NCBI GenBank assembly: GCA_001972305.1
Contig: BDDD01000426.1
Coordinates: forward strand, 284,617 to 348,616
Origin: Cephalotus follicularis
Taxonomy: Eukaryota; Streptophyta; Magnoliopsida; Oxalidales; Cephalotaceae
Direction of reading: 5' to 3'
DNA length: 64,000 nucleotides
A program made the position numbers and the translations under genes. The notes beneath the pieces are model-generated. The model ran no database searches and was not told the DNA's origin. It saw only the letters and a list, made by a program, of their open reading frames with translations. Positions 1 through 8,968 of this stretch are shown piece by piece. Position 1 is the first letter of the stretch. Every line of letters begins with the position of its first letter.

Positions 1-440
1 TTGTGCAGGAGCAGTTTGTTCCCAAGGAGGGTTGTCCTCTTGCTCCTCCCTTGCAATTCGTGGAGCTTGATCCACTCTAGGCACATATGTCCAGATTCCT
101 TGCTCTTTCTTGCATCCCATACGATTTAACGTGCTTTTGTTGTACGTATCTTCCTTCTTCAATTTTGTAGAGATCTCTCCTTCAAGCGGAATATGACAAT
201 GTAGGAAGACTAGGGTAAGAATGGATCCGTAAGGGAGAACGGATTTCTTCTGAGAAAATGCTCTTACCATTGTCTTGAGAATTAAGAGAGGGAAACAAAA
301 CTCGATCTTCGATAGGATGCACCACATAATGAAAACTTGCATCCTAGACAATTTGGCATACCCTCCACCGGTGGGTAGAATTTGATGCACGATGAGGTGG
401 TGGAGAAGCCTATGATCTACAGACAGTCGATTGGTTGTCT
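1..440 (-). pseudogene. Fragment of accessory ORF with putative plant transposon protein-like domain
   Basis: This is the middle part of the protein encoded at 54500-55982; both copies share the segments coding for HQILPTGGG-like and WCIL-like motifs (the first reads H-stop-ILPTGGG in the other copy). The N-terminal half is missing, because homology stops near 440 where LTR sequence begins, and the C-terminal part continues beyond base 1. Here the codon before ILPTGGG is CAA, whereas the copy at 55.3 kb has TAA, so the nonsense change there is copy-specific. The family is the plant transposon-associated domain often annotated in retrotransposon accessory ORFs; its biochemical role is unknown to me. 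Confidence 0.55.
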
Positions 441-492
441 TTTGATTTAAATATTGTGAGTTGCAATTATTGAATTTTATATCTGCTGGTAT

Positions 493-1035
493 AAAGACGT
501 CGACTTCTTTACCAAAGGCGTCGATGTCTTTCAGTTGGTAGCCGTTATAAGTGGTTAAACTAGCCGTTTCAGGTTTCCCGGGTGTTGTTCACTTGAAAAG
601 GCGTCGACTTCTTTTGAAAGGCGTCGATGTCTTTTCTGGGAAATCTCCAGGTCTTGAAGCTTTGAGTGTCACGTCGATCTCTTTCCTTGGAGTCGATGCA
701 TTTTCTGGGAATTTGCAGGTTGCTCTGTAAATGGCGTCGATCTCTATTTAAAGGCATCGATGTCTTTTGCTTTGACGTCGATGTCTTTCGTTTAAGGATC
801 GATGTCTTTGATTGCAATTTCATACAGTAGCTTCTGGTTTAGAAAACGACTAAAAGCGTCGATGTTATTTTGGAAGTAGTTGATGTCATCTTCAAAGTAG
901 TCGACGTCTTTTGGAAGTAGTCGATGTCTTTTGGTACGGATGTCGATGCCATTACTGGGAGGACAATGTCTTCTTTCCAGTTAATCCTGTACTAAAGACG
1001 TTGATGCTATTTGGAAAGGGTTGACTTCTTTTTCT
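493..1035. repeat. Palindrome array, copia flavour (gacGTCGACttc / gcGTCGATgtc)
   Basis: About 17 imperfect copies of a 10-14 bp motif around GTCGAC/GTCGAT lie 15-40 bp apart, typically ending in tctttt. Examples are at 497, 519, 601, 621, 734, 775, 857, 898 and 918. The array lies inside the copia LTR. The same array, diverged, is at 54378-54660. On the minus strand it stays open at 569-823, but the peptide only repeats DIDAF-like units, so I do not call a gene. Confidence 0.85.
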
Positions 1036-1149
1036 GCAGATAGGTTTTTAGGCTTTGATATTCAACTTGTAATTCCTTACACATCAAGTAAATTAGTTAA
1101 ATGCAAATATGTTATCATCAAAACAAGGATTGAGACTTAATCGTCAACA

Positions 1150-1250
1150 AATGATATGGAGTATGATTTATATTTGATTGAAGGAACTGAATGGATGGTA
1201 TCTCACGCGACGGATCGTGGGGGTTCGCCTTCGTGGTTCAGGGCGTGACA
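1150..1250 (+). mobile_element. 3' end of a D/L-family LTR
   Basis: The stretch ggtatctcacgcgacgg followed by gtgggggttcgcc and a terminal gggcgtgaca matches the 3' ends of LTRs at 49362-49397 and 60183-60237. It ends at 1250 exactly where Ty3/gypsy A coding sequence resumes, so this LTR was inserted into element A. The rest is interrupted by copia 1 or lies left of the window. Confidence 0.7.
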
Positions 1251-2175
1251 TCACCGATATCTAAAGCACCTTAAAGAATGGCACCGTCGGAATTGCAAGA
1301 ACTAAAGGAACAGTTGCAAGAGCTGTTGGATCGGGGTTTCATTCGACCTAGTGTCTCGTCGTGGGGTACTCCGGTTCTTTTTGTGAAGAAGAAGGGCGGT
1401 TCTATGAGGTTATGTATAGACTACATAGAGTTGAATCGAATTACTGTTTAGAACAAATACCCTTAGCCTCGGATTGATGACTTATTTGATCAACTCCAAG
1501 GTGCTCGGTATTTTTCTAAGATCGATCTGAGATCAGGATATCATCAGCTTCGGATAAAGGACGAAGATGTGCCTAAGACTGCTTTCCGTACTCGGTATGG
1601 GCATTATGAGTTTCTGGTGATGCCTTTCGGACTTACTAATGCACCGGCAGTTTTCATGGATCTGATGAATCGAATGTTTCATGAGTTCTTGGATCAGTTT
1701 GTGATTGTGTTCATAGATGATATCCTCGTGTATTCCAAGTCAAAGGAGGAACATGAAGAACAGCTTCGTATAGTACTGGTTATACTGAGGAAGAATCAAC
1801 TATACGCAAAGTTTTCGAAATACGAATTCTGGTTGGAACAGGTGGCGTTCTTGTGTCATGTGGTCACAGCTGAAGGGATTAGTGTGGATCCTGCTAAAGT
1901 TGAGGCTATTACTAAATGATTGAGACCTAACATAGTGACGGAGGTTAGGAGCTTCTTGGGTTTAGCTGGATATTATAGGCGGTTTGTGGAAGGCTTTTCC
2001 TCCATAGCCTTACCATTGACTAGCTTATGAAAAAGGGAGCTAAGTTTGAGTGTAATGAAAAACGGGAAGCAAGTTTCGAGAAACTGAAGAATGGTCTTGT
2101 GTCAGCACCGATTCTTCATTTATTGCCTGGGTTGGGTGGATACCAGATTTGCAGTGATGCTTCTAAGAAAGTTTT
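1251..2175 (+). pseudogene. pol: Element A reverse transcriptase / start of RNase H
   Basis: The reading runs from just before the RT fingers ([13 protein letters not shown]) through the palm to the start of RNase H (SDASKK). The catalytic FIDD is at 1710-1721, and [10 protein letters not shown] and [13 protein letters not shown] are typical Ty3/gypsy RT motifs. In-frame stops are visible at 1272, 1449, 1464 and 1917, and a small deletion near 2025 shifts the frame. The longest open piece is 1569-1919. RNase H is interrupted at 2175 by insertion of K and resumes at 12271 with LGCVLMQHG. It would have made cDNA in the cytoplasmic particle; it is now a relic. Confidence 0.88.
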
Positions 2176-3572
2176 TGTCACACCCCGTTCCAATAACAAC
2201 AATAATAATGGTAGCAATCAACATAATATCCGGCTTATACAGTTTTAGGCGGAAATTTAAAACTTTCAAAACGATTAATAACTTGCGGAAGCATTCAATT
2301 ATAAGTCGAATTAACAACGTAACACGCATCCCATACTATGTGTTACCAAAATACAACATTTCATTGTTAATTGCCCTCAAAACGGAGCGTGATTAAAACA
2401 TGTCGATACAATATTTCCTTCAGTGCGGAAATCCATCAAGTACAATAAATACATTATCCCAAATTAGTAAAGTCATAAACCATTATACATTAATCTAGTA
2501 CAAGATTCCATCATTACAATAACCAATTGATACAATATCCAACTGATAATTCTTAACAAGCACGTCTCATCATTCTCTTAAAACACGAGTATGGTTATTA
2601 CAATACAATACAATTAAAACAACCTTCAGAAAAGAAGCTTGCAACTCAGCTTCAGAAGCACTTGTCTGATTGCCGCTGTCAATCTGAAATTGTAGGGGGT
2701 TAGCCTTTGTCCTCACTCGGCTAAGTAGAGAAACTATAAATACCTTTCGGGATCAACAATAATGTAAATCATGTAATGAATGCATAATGATGCAGTACAA
2801 TATATATATACAATATGTATTTGTATATGCATCTCGATCAATAGTTACGCAACCATGCCAAGTGGCTACATCAACACAATCCATCAGTCATGTCACTAAG
2901 GACCAATCAATTCAATCAGTATTCGATAACCACCACCCGTAGGTTAGCATTATCTCACGTCGACGCTAACCGGCCCATAGGCGGAGGAAAGCTCGATCAA
3001 TAATTGACACTAACCGGCACGTAGCGGAGGAAGACCATCTGATGTGGTGTCCCTAGCCATCTCCTAGCCCCTAGTGCACAACCTGCCATTAGCGTAAGTG
3101 ACGACCTCCGTCACCGCACTAACAGCGTAACAACCACAATCAATCAAACAATTCAATCATTGATGCTAACCGGCCTCGAGCTAGGAAAGCACACAGCTAA
3201 CCGTCCCGTGGTGCTAGGAAAGCTCAATCAATCCAAAAATCAATCATTTCCAAGTAATTTATAGGTTAAAAATACTTGAAATAATACATTTATTCAAAAT
3301 GTAAATAGTCTTTGAAATCAAGTTTCAATCCTTCGAAAATATACATTTAACAAATATACATTTTCGTGTAAAATAATGATTTGTTATAAAATCATGTATG
3401 CACTTCTAAAATGATAAAACACTTTAGAATTCAATCACATTTCAATTCACAATTCAGTTCAAAGTTCAATTCATACCTACATCGACGCTAACCGGCACAA
3501 GGCAAGGAAAGCTCGACCAATCAACAATAATATGCAAGTAAACATATGCTCAAAATGCAACCCGACCCTTTC

Positions 3573-3935
3573 GGCGTTGACACCTAACCTCTAGGCGCCA
3601 AATCGTTCATATTAGTCACTTAAGCGTCACCGCTTAACCCTAGGCGTCAACGCTTATACCCTTTAAGCGTCGGCGCTTTAACTAGTAACCCAAGTGTCAA
3701 CAATTGTCCCTGACGTCGACGCTTCAAGGTAAGGATCCTTGAGCGTCGGCGTTCATTACTTTGGCGTTGACGCTTTGAGGTAGGACCTCAAGCGTCAACA
3801 TCCACGTGTCCATCACTCCGCATATTCAAACCAGGGCGTCAACGCTTTCCTTAAGCGTCAACATTTTTCGCGAAGTCAGTATACACTCCTACACATAACA
3901 GTCCATAGCATCAATGCTTATTGTCTAAGCATCGA
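3573..3935. repeat. Palindrome array, GCGTCGACGCTT flavour (K 3' LTR)
   Basis: About a dozen variants of gcgtcgacgctt, gcgtcggcgcttt and gcgtcaacgctt are spaced 15-40 bp apart, with clear examples at 3658-3675, 3712-3730, 3740-3755 and 3836-3850. The homologous array in the other K LTR is at 10433-10805. Confidence 0.85.
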
Positions 3936-4534
3936 CAGTTAGAGAAGATCAAAAACATCTTCTTCTTCAACACGTTCAATACCAAGAGATCAACATGAAT
4001 AATCACATATGCAATTCAATCCACAATCATTTCAATCACAATATGCAAGGCAGGTTAGCTACTTATAGCAACCCTAACACAAATCACACCATTCACACAC
4101 CAAGGGAAAATCATCCCAAAACGTGCATGCAATTCAATCCACAAAGTCCATGCATTTCATCAACAATAAACATCATTCTTGAACTCAAATAAGCAAGTAT
4201 AAATCCCCTACTATTACCCCTACCTCTGATTCCAAGCTAGGAATCGCAGTATCACTAGCACAGTCGAGCCGTAGGTTCAATTGCCGAACCTCTCCAATAA
4301 CTGCTGAACCGAAGCCGGTTCTTGCTAATTGATCTTTTCCACTGCAAAATCCAATTTCTGCACACACTGCACATACAACACATTTCGTTACGATCAACGC
4401 ACGCAAAACATTGTCGTCGCCAAAACGTTGGCCGGATTCCGGACAACTCATCTAGCTTGCGAAATACCCATCAACGGGTTCCACATTGAACGGTCTACAT
4501 AGAACCGCTCACGACTCACCGGGAATCGGCGCTG

Positions 4535-4735
4535 AACGCCGCGCCGCGGCCGGCAGTGAGTTGTGACTCACTGAGTCAACTCCCCGGACCTCCACAGGTC
4601 CGATCACCACCCAAAAGTGCCACACATTCACCAGTCCTACACGTCACTGCCCGTGACTCGCCAAGACTCGGCGCCAAACGCGCCGTCTCAGGCGACAATG
4701 AGTCGACTCGCTGAGTCGACTCAGTCAAGCCATTC
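4535..4735. repeat. GAGTCGACTC-type palindrome cluster (K 3' LTR)
   Basis: Several copies of tgagtcgactc or its diverged form (gactcactgagtcaactc) lie at 4550-4585 and 4699-4725. Similar clusters occur near the 5' side of LTRs D (40215-40420) and L (50690-51015), and in G copy 2 (25196-25480). Confidence 0.75.
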
Positions 4736-5019
4736 CGGCCGATTCCGGCCAAATCACGTCTCACCGGTGGTGGAAATGGGTAGAGCGGACCTTCTACACC
4801 ATAACCCATGCCATATGCGACGCTAACGGCGCCGGGAAACGCCTGGAGGAAGCGCGACAGTGGCGGCAGAGGAGAAGAAGAAAGAAGAGAAAATAGGAGA
4901 AGGGGGAAGAGCTTACCGGCGGTAGGCGTGCCTGGGTGGTCCGCCGTCCTCTCCCGGTCACGTGGTTGGCTCCGGCGTCATCTCCGGCGCCCTCTCTCCC
5001 TCTTTCTCCCGCTGTCTCT

Positions 5020-5050
<31 letters not shown>

Positions 5051-5403
5051 GTCTGTAGGTTATTCGCACGGGCGCGCTATGCGCTCGTGTCTCCCTCCTT
5101 CTTCTTTTATTATTTTTGCTTCCTCCTTAGTATTTTTTGGTAAAATACTAAGGTTTAGGTCCCGATTTTTCCGCGAATCGCGACATAATTTATCCAAACG
5201 ACCACCAAAATAATCGCAATAAAAATGTGAACATTTGGGCTTTATTGTCGCGCATTAAAAATAGGTTTTATTAGCCGTCTTAGCTAACATGATTACGACT
5301 TAAATGCGTAATGCCTTTTTATTACTCCGGGCTCTATCGATTTAATCACAACTATACATGCACCAATTTCATAATAATTATTTATGAAATTCGGGGCGTT
5401 ACA

Positions 5404-5420
5404 TCCTCCCCTCCTTAAAG
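5404..5420 (-). other. Polypurine tract of element K
   Basis: On the minus strand ctttaaggaggggagga directly precedes the 3' LTR start tgtaacgcccc. This is the plus-strand primer site of an LTR retrotransposon and fixes the minus orientation. Confidence 0.85.
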
Positions 5421-5437
5421 AAATCTCATCCCGAGAT

Positions 5438-5545
5438 TCCCTAGATTAAACATGTGAAGGTAGAATGCCTTCACTTCTTCCTCACGTTCTAAGTGGCTTT
5501 CCAAGCCCATGGTATTACCATCATACTTTCACCACATCGAGCTTC
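5438..5545 (-). pseudogene. Remnant of pol C-terminus in element K
   Basis: Minus-strand translation just upstream of the PPT gives EREEEVKAFYLHMFN, like the end of a chromodomain in chromoviral integrases (element B ends with EEHIREEYPRLF at the same place). An indel just before it breaks the frame where ATWE would be expected. It is the only recognisable coding remnant of K and indicates that K derives from a coding Ty3/gypsy element. Confidence 0.6.
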
Positions 5546-5693
5546 ATATCTCAATACATCTTGCTAATCGTCGGATGTACAGAGAACTGGAGCGATAGGC
5601 TTGTGACCACAGCTCATCCACATCAATCAATTCATAATCATACGATCCATAGTCATATGCCCCCTGTAAAGAAAACACAATTTATATATTCAC

Positions 5694-6100
5694 TGTAACG
5701 ACCCGATCCTTAACCACATGAGAAATTGTCCGCTTTTGTCCCACGCAGAACATACAGAGCCCATACATCTGTGTTTCCACGTGGACCATCACGGTTTTGT
5801 CCTAATTGATGGATTGGTCAGACTTCCCAGGATGTCATCCATACTGGTTTTGCCCTGAGTGCAACACGCTTAACTTTGGAGTTTCCACTAACTCCTCAGC
5901 CAATCCATCAAAAGGCGCCTCATGTAATTAGGTTCAAGGATCATTTCTTATATAGCACAGCCATACTTTCCCCCATTTCGATGGATCCGGCTCATTCCTG
6001 TCACAAGGGCGGCTCCATCTCATGGATAGCCCTTTCCTCTTGGCGGCTTCATCTCATGGATAGCTCTTTCCTCTTGGCCACACTTAAGTGGGGTGTCGCA
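5694..6100 (-). repeat. TRIM 3' LTR (407 bp)
   Basis: It aligns over its whole length with 6171-6574, differing by scattered substitutions and small indels. It ends gtgtcgca where the partner has gtgtcaca. Confidence 0.85.
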
Positions 6101-6170
6101 AGCCCACTAGCTTCCGCCTGGTTCGTCCCTGAACCACATCTACTGGAGGGGGTCCGTCTCTAATACCAAT
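6101..6170 (-). other. TRIM interior with PBS
   Basis: The 70-bp interior carries taataccaat at 6161-6170, the reverse complement of attggtatta, adjacent to the 5' LTR (6171-6574). At the other end is the short purine-rich segment expected of a PPT. Confidence 0.75.
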
Positions 6171-6574
6171 TGTAACGACCCGATCCTTAACCACATGAGA
6201 AATTGTCCGCTTTTATCCCACGCAGAACATACAGAGCCCATACATCTGTGTTTCCACGTGAACCATCACGGTTTTGTCCTAATTGATGGATTGGTCAGAC
6301 TTCCCAGGAGGTCACCCATCCTGGTTTTGCCCTGAGCGCAGCACGCTTAACTTTGGAGTTTCCACTAACTCCTCAGCCAATCCATCAAAAGACGCCTCAT
6401 GTAATTAGGTTCAAGGATCATTTCTTATATAGCACAGCCATTTCCCCCATTTCGATGGATCCGGTTCATTCCTGTCACAAGGGCGGCTCCATCTCATGGA
6501 TAGCCCTTTCCTCTTGGCGGCTTCATCTCATGGATAGCCCTTTCCTCTTGCCCACACTTAAGTGGGGTGTCACA
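6171..6574 (-). repeat. TRIM 5' LTR (404 bp)
   Basis: Partner of 5694-6100. Its right end is followed by ttcat, paired with ttcac on the far side of the element. Confidence 0.85.
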
Positions 6575-7720
6575 TTCATGCTCCCGAAGGAGGAATCAGC
6601 AATTTATAAATGGGCTCAGCCCTCAACAACCATAATTTAGATCCGAATCATCATTCTAATATCCCAAGTGATGGATCCATTAAAATCATACTCTTAGAAT
6701 TTCTCGAAATTTCGGCATGAAGTATTCGTTTATCGGACTCCATGCCACCTGATAAACCACAGTTTATATGTTTTGGGGTTTAACTCTCATATCTCATCAC
6801 AATCTATATGCTAGGGGCTCCGCCCACACCAGACTACATCTCAATTAAATCCAAATATATCGTTGCATGCGGAAGGATAATCCTTTCAATACCCTCAAAT
6901 GATGGGTTTGATCATATCCAATAATATCATACGCATGCGAAGGATAATCACGTCAAAATCTCAAATGATGGGTCTGATCATATCCAATAATATAATACAT
7001 CGATCAATTGATGCACTGCCACATGCCGGCAGGTCCAATACATCAACACACATTTATTTTCTCGCACAGCCACAAGCCGGTAGGTCATGTAATGTACAAT
7101 AATAAGCCTCAAAATATCAGTTCCCTTACTTTATTCATATAACACAAGATAGGCTGGAGAAATGAAATTTCTTACCATGCGCTTGTCTTGACTAATCACT
7201 GTAACTGCCATATGAACCTGAACCTGACCCACTTCATTTCAGTGAAACAGGTCAGCAGCCAATGGCTGTGTACAATATACATATGTAATGAATGTATGCA
7301 GAGGTGTAGCAGATATATATATATAATGTCAATCATGTGAGATGCGTACATAGCATAAGCAATGTGAACAATGTCATTTCACATTTATACAAGTCATAAC
7401 ACAATACGTCATCAGTAACTCTACCATATACCATCATCCGGGGCCTTTCGTCCCGTGTCGTGCCATGACCGTGCTATATCCATCCCTTTTCATATCCGTT
7501 CATGGTCCGTAGCCGTTTACAGTCCATATCCATTCACAATTCATATCCGTTTACCCTCTACCAGGAATCTAGAGGCTAACAACATATGTAGTTGTCATCT
7601 AACGACCGACTAAATATATATATTGTCCCATACCAGCACATATAAGTAGTTGGCCACCCATCGGTTCATTCAGAATCTATTTAGAGCATTCATCCAATGC
7701 CCATCCATTCGATAACAGTC

Positions 7721-8110
7721 CATTCGACCACTATCCGATCAATAATGACCCATTCGGTCACTATCCATTCAACAACGATACATTCGATCACTAACCGCTC
7801 GATAACAGCTCATAATGCCACTAACCGCTCGATAACGGTTCATACGACCACTAACCGCTCGATAACGGTTCATACGATCACTACCCGCTCAACAACGGTT
7901 CAAACGATCACTATCTGTTCAATAACAGTTCATACGATCGCTAACCGCTCAACAACGGTTCAAACGATCACTATCCCTCTAATAACGATTCAAACGATCA
8001 CCATCCGTTCAACAACGGCCCATATGATCGCTAACCACTCAACAACGGTTCAAACGATCATTATCCGTTCAATAACGGTACATTCGATCACCAACAGTTC
8101 AACAACGGTC
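7721..8110. repeat. Minisatellite, 13 units of 30 bp
   Basis: Units start every 30 bases (7721, 7751, 7781 ... 8081) with a consensus like catacgatcactaaccgctc followed by aacaacggtt. As 30 is a multiple of three, frames stay open through it (7697-8191), giving a threonine/isoleucine/serine-rich repeat peptide that I regard as incidental. The reverse complement resembles the gttatggaacggatacgg series in LTRs D and L. Confidence 0.9.
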
Positions 8111-8500
8111 TATTCCGATACGATGCGATTGATAACGACACGATACGATCCAATCGACAACAACACGATAAGATCGATGACGGTACACTAGTCATCCATA
8201 ACCATTTATACATTATCCATTTGCAAAGACCATTCACATTCTATCTCGATCAACCAATATTCGATACGGAAAACTTTTCCGACAACACTTACGCCTTTCG
8301 GCTCATCCGATCGACCATTTAGCCATTATGACTTATTCGGTTGGTCACTTGACCACTATACAGTCCATAGCCCTCACTGTCACTTCATTCGATATATCCC
8401 ATAGGATTTCGAGAGGTCTGTCTTCTTGAGGTCGGCCTTCCTGGCAAGTCTAGACTGCTCAGCAGCCTTAGGCGCTATTTCGGAGGCTTAAACATTAGCC

Positions 8501-8949
8501 TGATCTCAATCGGAATCAAAACCCATGTGAAACCGGGCAGTTTCACTAAAACATGGCTATTGGCGTCAACACCACCCTTTAGGCATCGACGTCATCACTC
8601 TAGGTATCTACATTCATATCAGGCTCTTCCAAAACGGTTCCCATCATGCCACGCAACATGGTCAGGAACCATGTGCTGTGGCTATGCTTGTGCGTACAAT
8701 CGACGCATATCCTTCATGTTGCAGCATTCGCAGCCGTCTGCTGCTGGAAGTAATCCGTTTTATAGCTCATCGGGTCCGTTCTGTCATTTACTTCCTCAGG
8801 AACATTTCATTAACGGCTCAAAGCCTTCCACGTTTTCTACTTCCATCCGTTTTGTTTCCTTTTAAGGAAGATCATGATTAATCACATCTTTAGGAAACAA
8901 TCGTTAATTGCCAAGGATAGTATCCCAACGATAGCTTATAAAAGGAATA
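8501..8949 (-). other. Untranslated leader/gag remnant of K (unrecognised)
   Basis: This lies between D-type sequence and the PBS, where leader and gag should be. I see no recognisable gag protein in any frame. A small cluster of ggcgtcaacacc and gcatcgacgtc motifs lies at 8560-8600. Confidence 0.4.
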
Positions 8950-8968
8950 TAAGCTCTAATACCACTGT
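8950..8968 (-). other. Primer-binding site of element K
   Basis: On the minus strand, acagtggtattagagctt follows the 5' LTR end ggggtgtgaca. It matches the usual TGGTATCAGAGC complement of the initiator tRNA-Met 3' end with one change, and it orients the element. Confidence 0.85.

Larger units (their letters stand above)
1..1149 (-). mobile_element. SIRE-like Ty1/copia remnant (copia 1), left end outside window
   Basis: Read on the minus strand, the element starts near 1149 (tgttgacgattaagtc, a TG start) with an LTR, runs through a palindrome array (493-1035), and at about 440 joins the middle of the accessory ORF seen complete at 54500-55982. Everything from the rest of the LTR through gag and pol to the first half of that ORF is missing, so this is an internally deleted copy. 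It was inserted into the 3' end of a D-family LTR, whose last about 100 bp follow at 1150-1250. Assignment to copia rests on homology of both the LTR and the ORF to the remnant at 53733-57545, which carries copia RT and RNase H. Confidence 0.7.
2176..5403 (-). repeat. Element K 3' LTR (3228 bp)
   Basis: It is bounded by tgtcacacccc and gcgttaca and is highly similar to 8969-12270. It contains repeated ctaaccggc...ggaggaaagctc modules (2940-3230, 3480-3515), the GCGTCGACGC palindrome array (3573-3935), a GAGTCGACTC cluster (4535-4735) and a CT microsatellite (5024-5050). There is no gene; short open frames here are incidental. Confidence 0.88.
5694..6574 (-). mobile_element. TRIM (terminal-repeat retrotransposon in miniature)
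   Basis: Two near-identical terminal repeats of 407 and 404 bp flank a 70-bp interior. Both begin tgtaacgacccgatcc and end gtggggtgtc(a/g)ca. On the minus strand the interior starts with attggtattagagac, a degenerate initiator tRNA-Met PBS, directly after the 5' LTR. It ends with a purine-rich ggaagctagtggg at the 3' LTR. Flanking 5-mers are ttcac (5689-5693) and ttcat (6575-6579). The total is 881 bp with no coding capacity, so any mobility would need proteins from another element. Confidence 0.85.
5546..8500 (-). mobile_element. D/L-family LTR-derived sequence inside K
   Basis: Read in reverse complement, this resembles LTRs D and L: the segment ataaacgaatacttcatgcc (reverse of 6716-6735) matches 49201-49220 and 60011-60030, and gggctcagccc (6614-6624), a tail with gttatggaacgg-like repeats and the caggttcaggttca-like segment (7212-7230) all have partners at 42400-43100 and 59100-59800. 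Some modules are duplicated (5655-5690 and 6735-6800). The ends are not resolved. It contains no gene. Confidence 0.6.

Noticed and set aside
4794..5143. Open frames on both strands across CT repeats (also 11791-12080)
   Set aside because: They consist of serine/leucine or arginine/glutamate runs from the CT microsatellite, and lie inside LTRs.
6101..6170. Simple 477-bp tandem duplication
   Set aside because: The spacing segment carries a PBS-like site next to one repeat and a purine tract next to the other, and TSD-like flanks exist, so a TRIM explains it better.
7721..8110. CRISPR-like regular repeats
   Set aside because: Units are directly adjacent, diverged and without unique spacers, in a plant retrotransposon context.
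7697..8191. Open frame of 164 codons with repeated ITVHT-type peptide
   Set aside because: It is the translation of a 30-bp minisatellite in non-coding LTR-derived sequence; openness follows from unit length and absence of stops in the unit.
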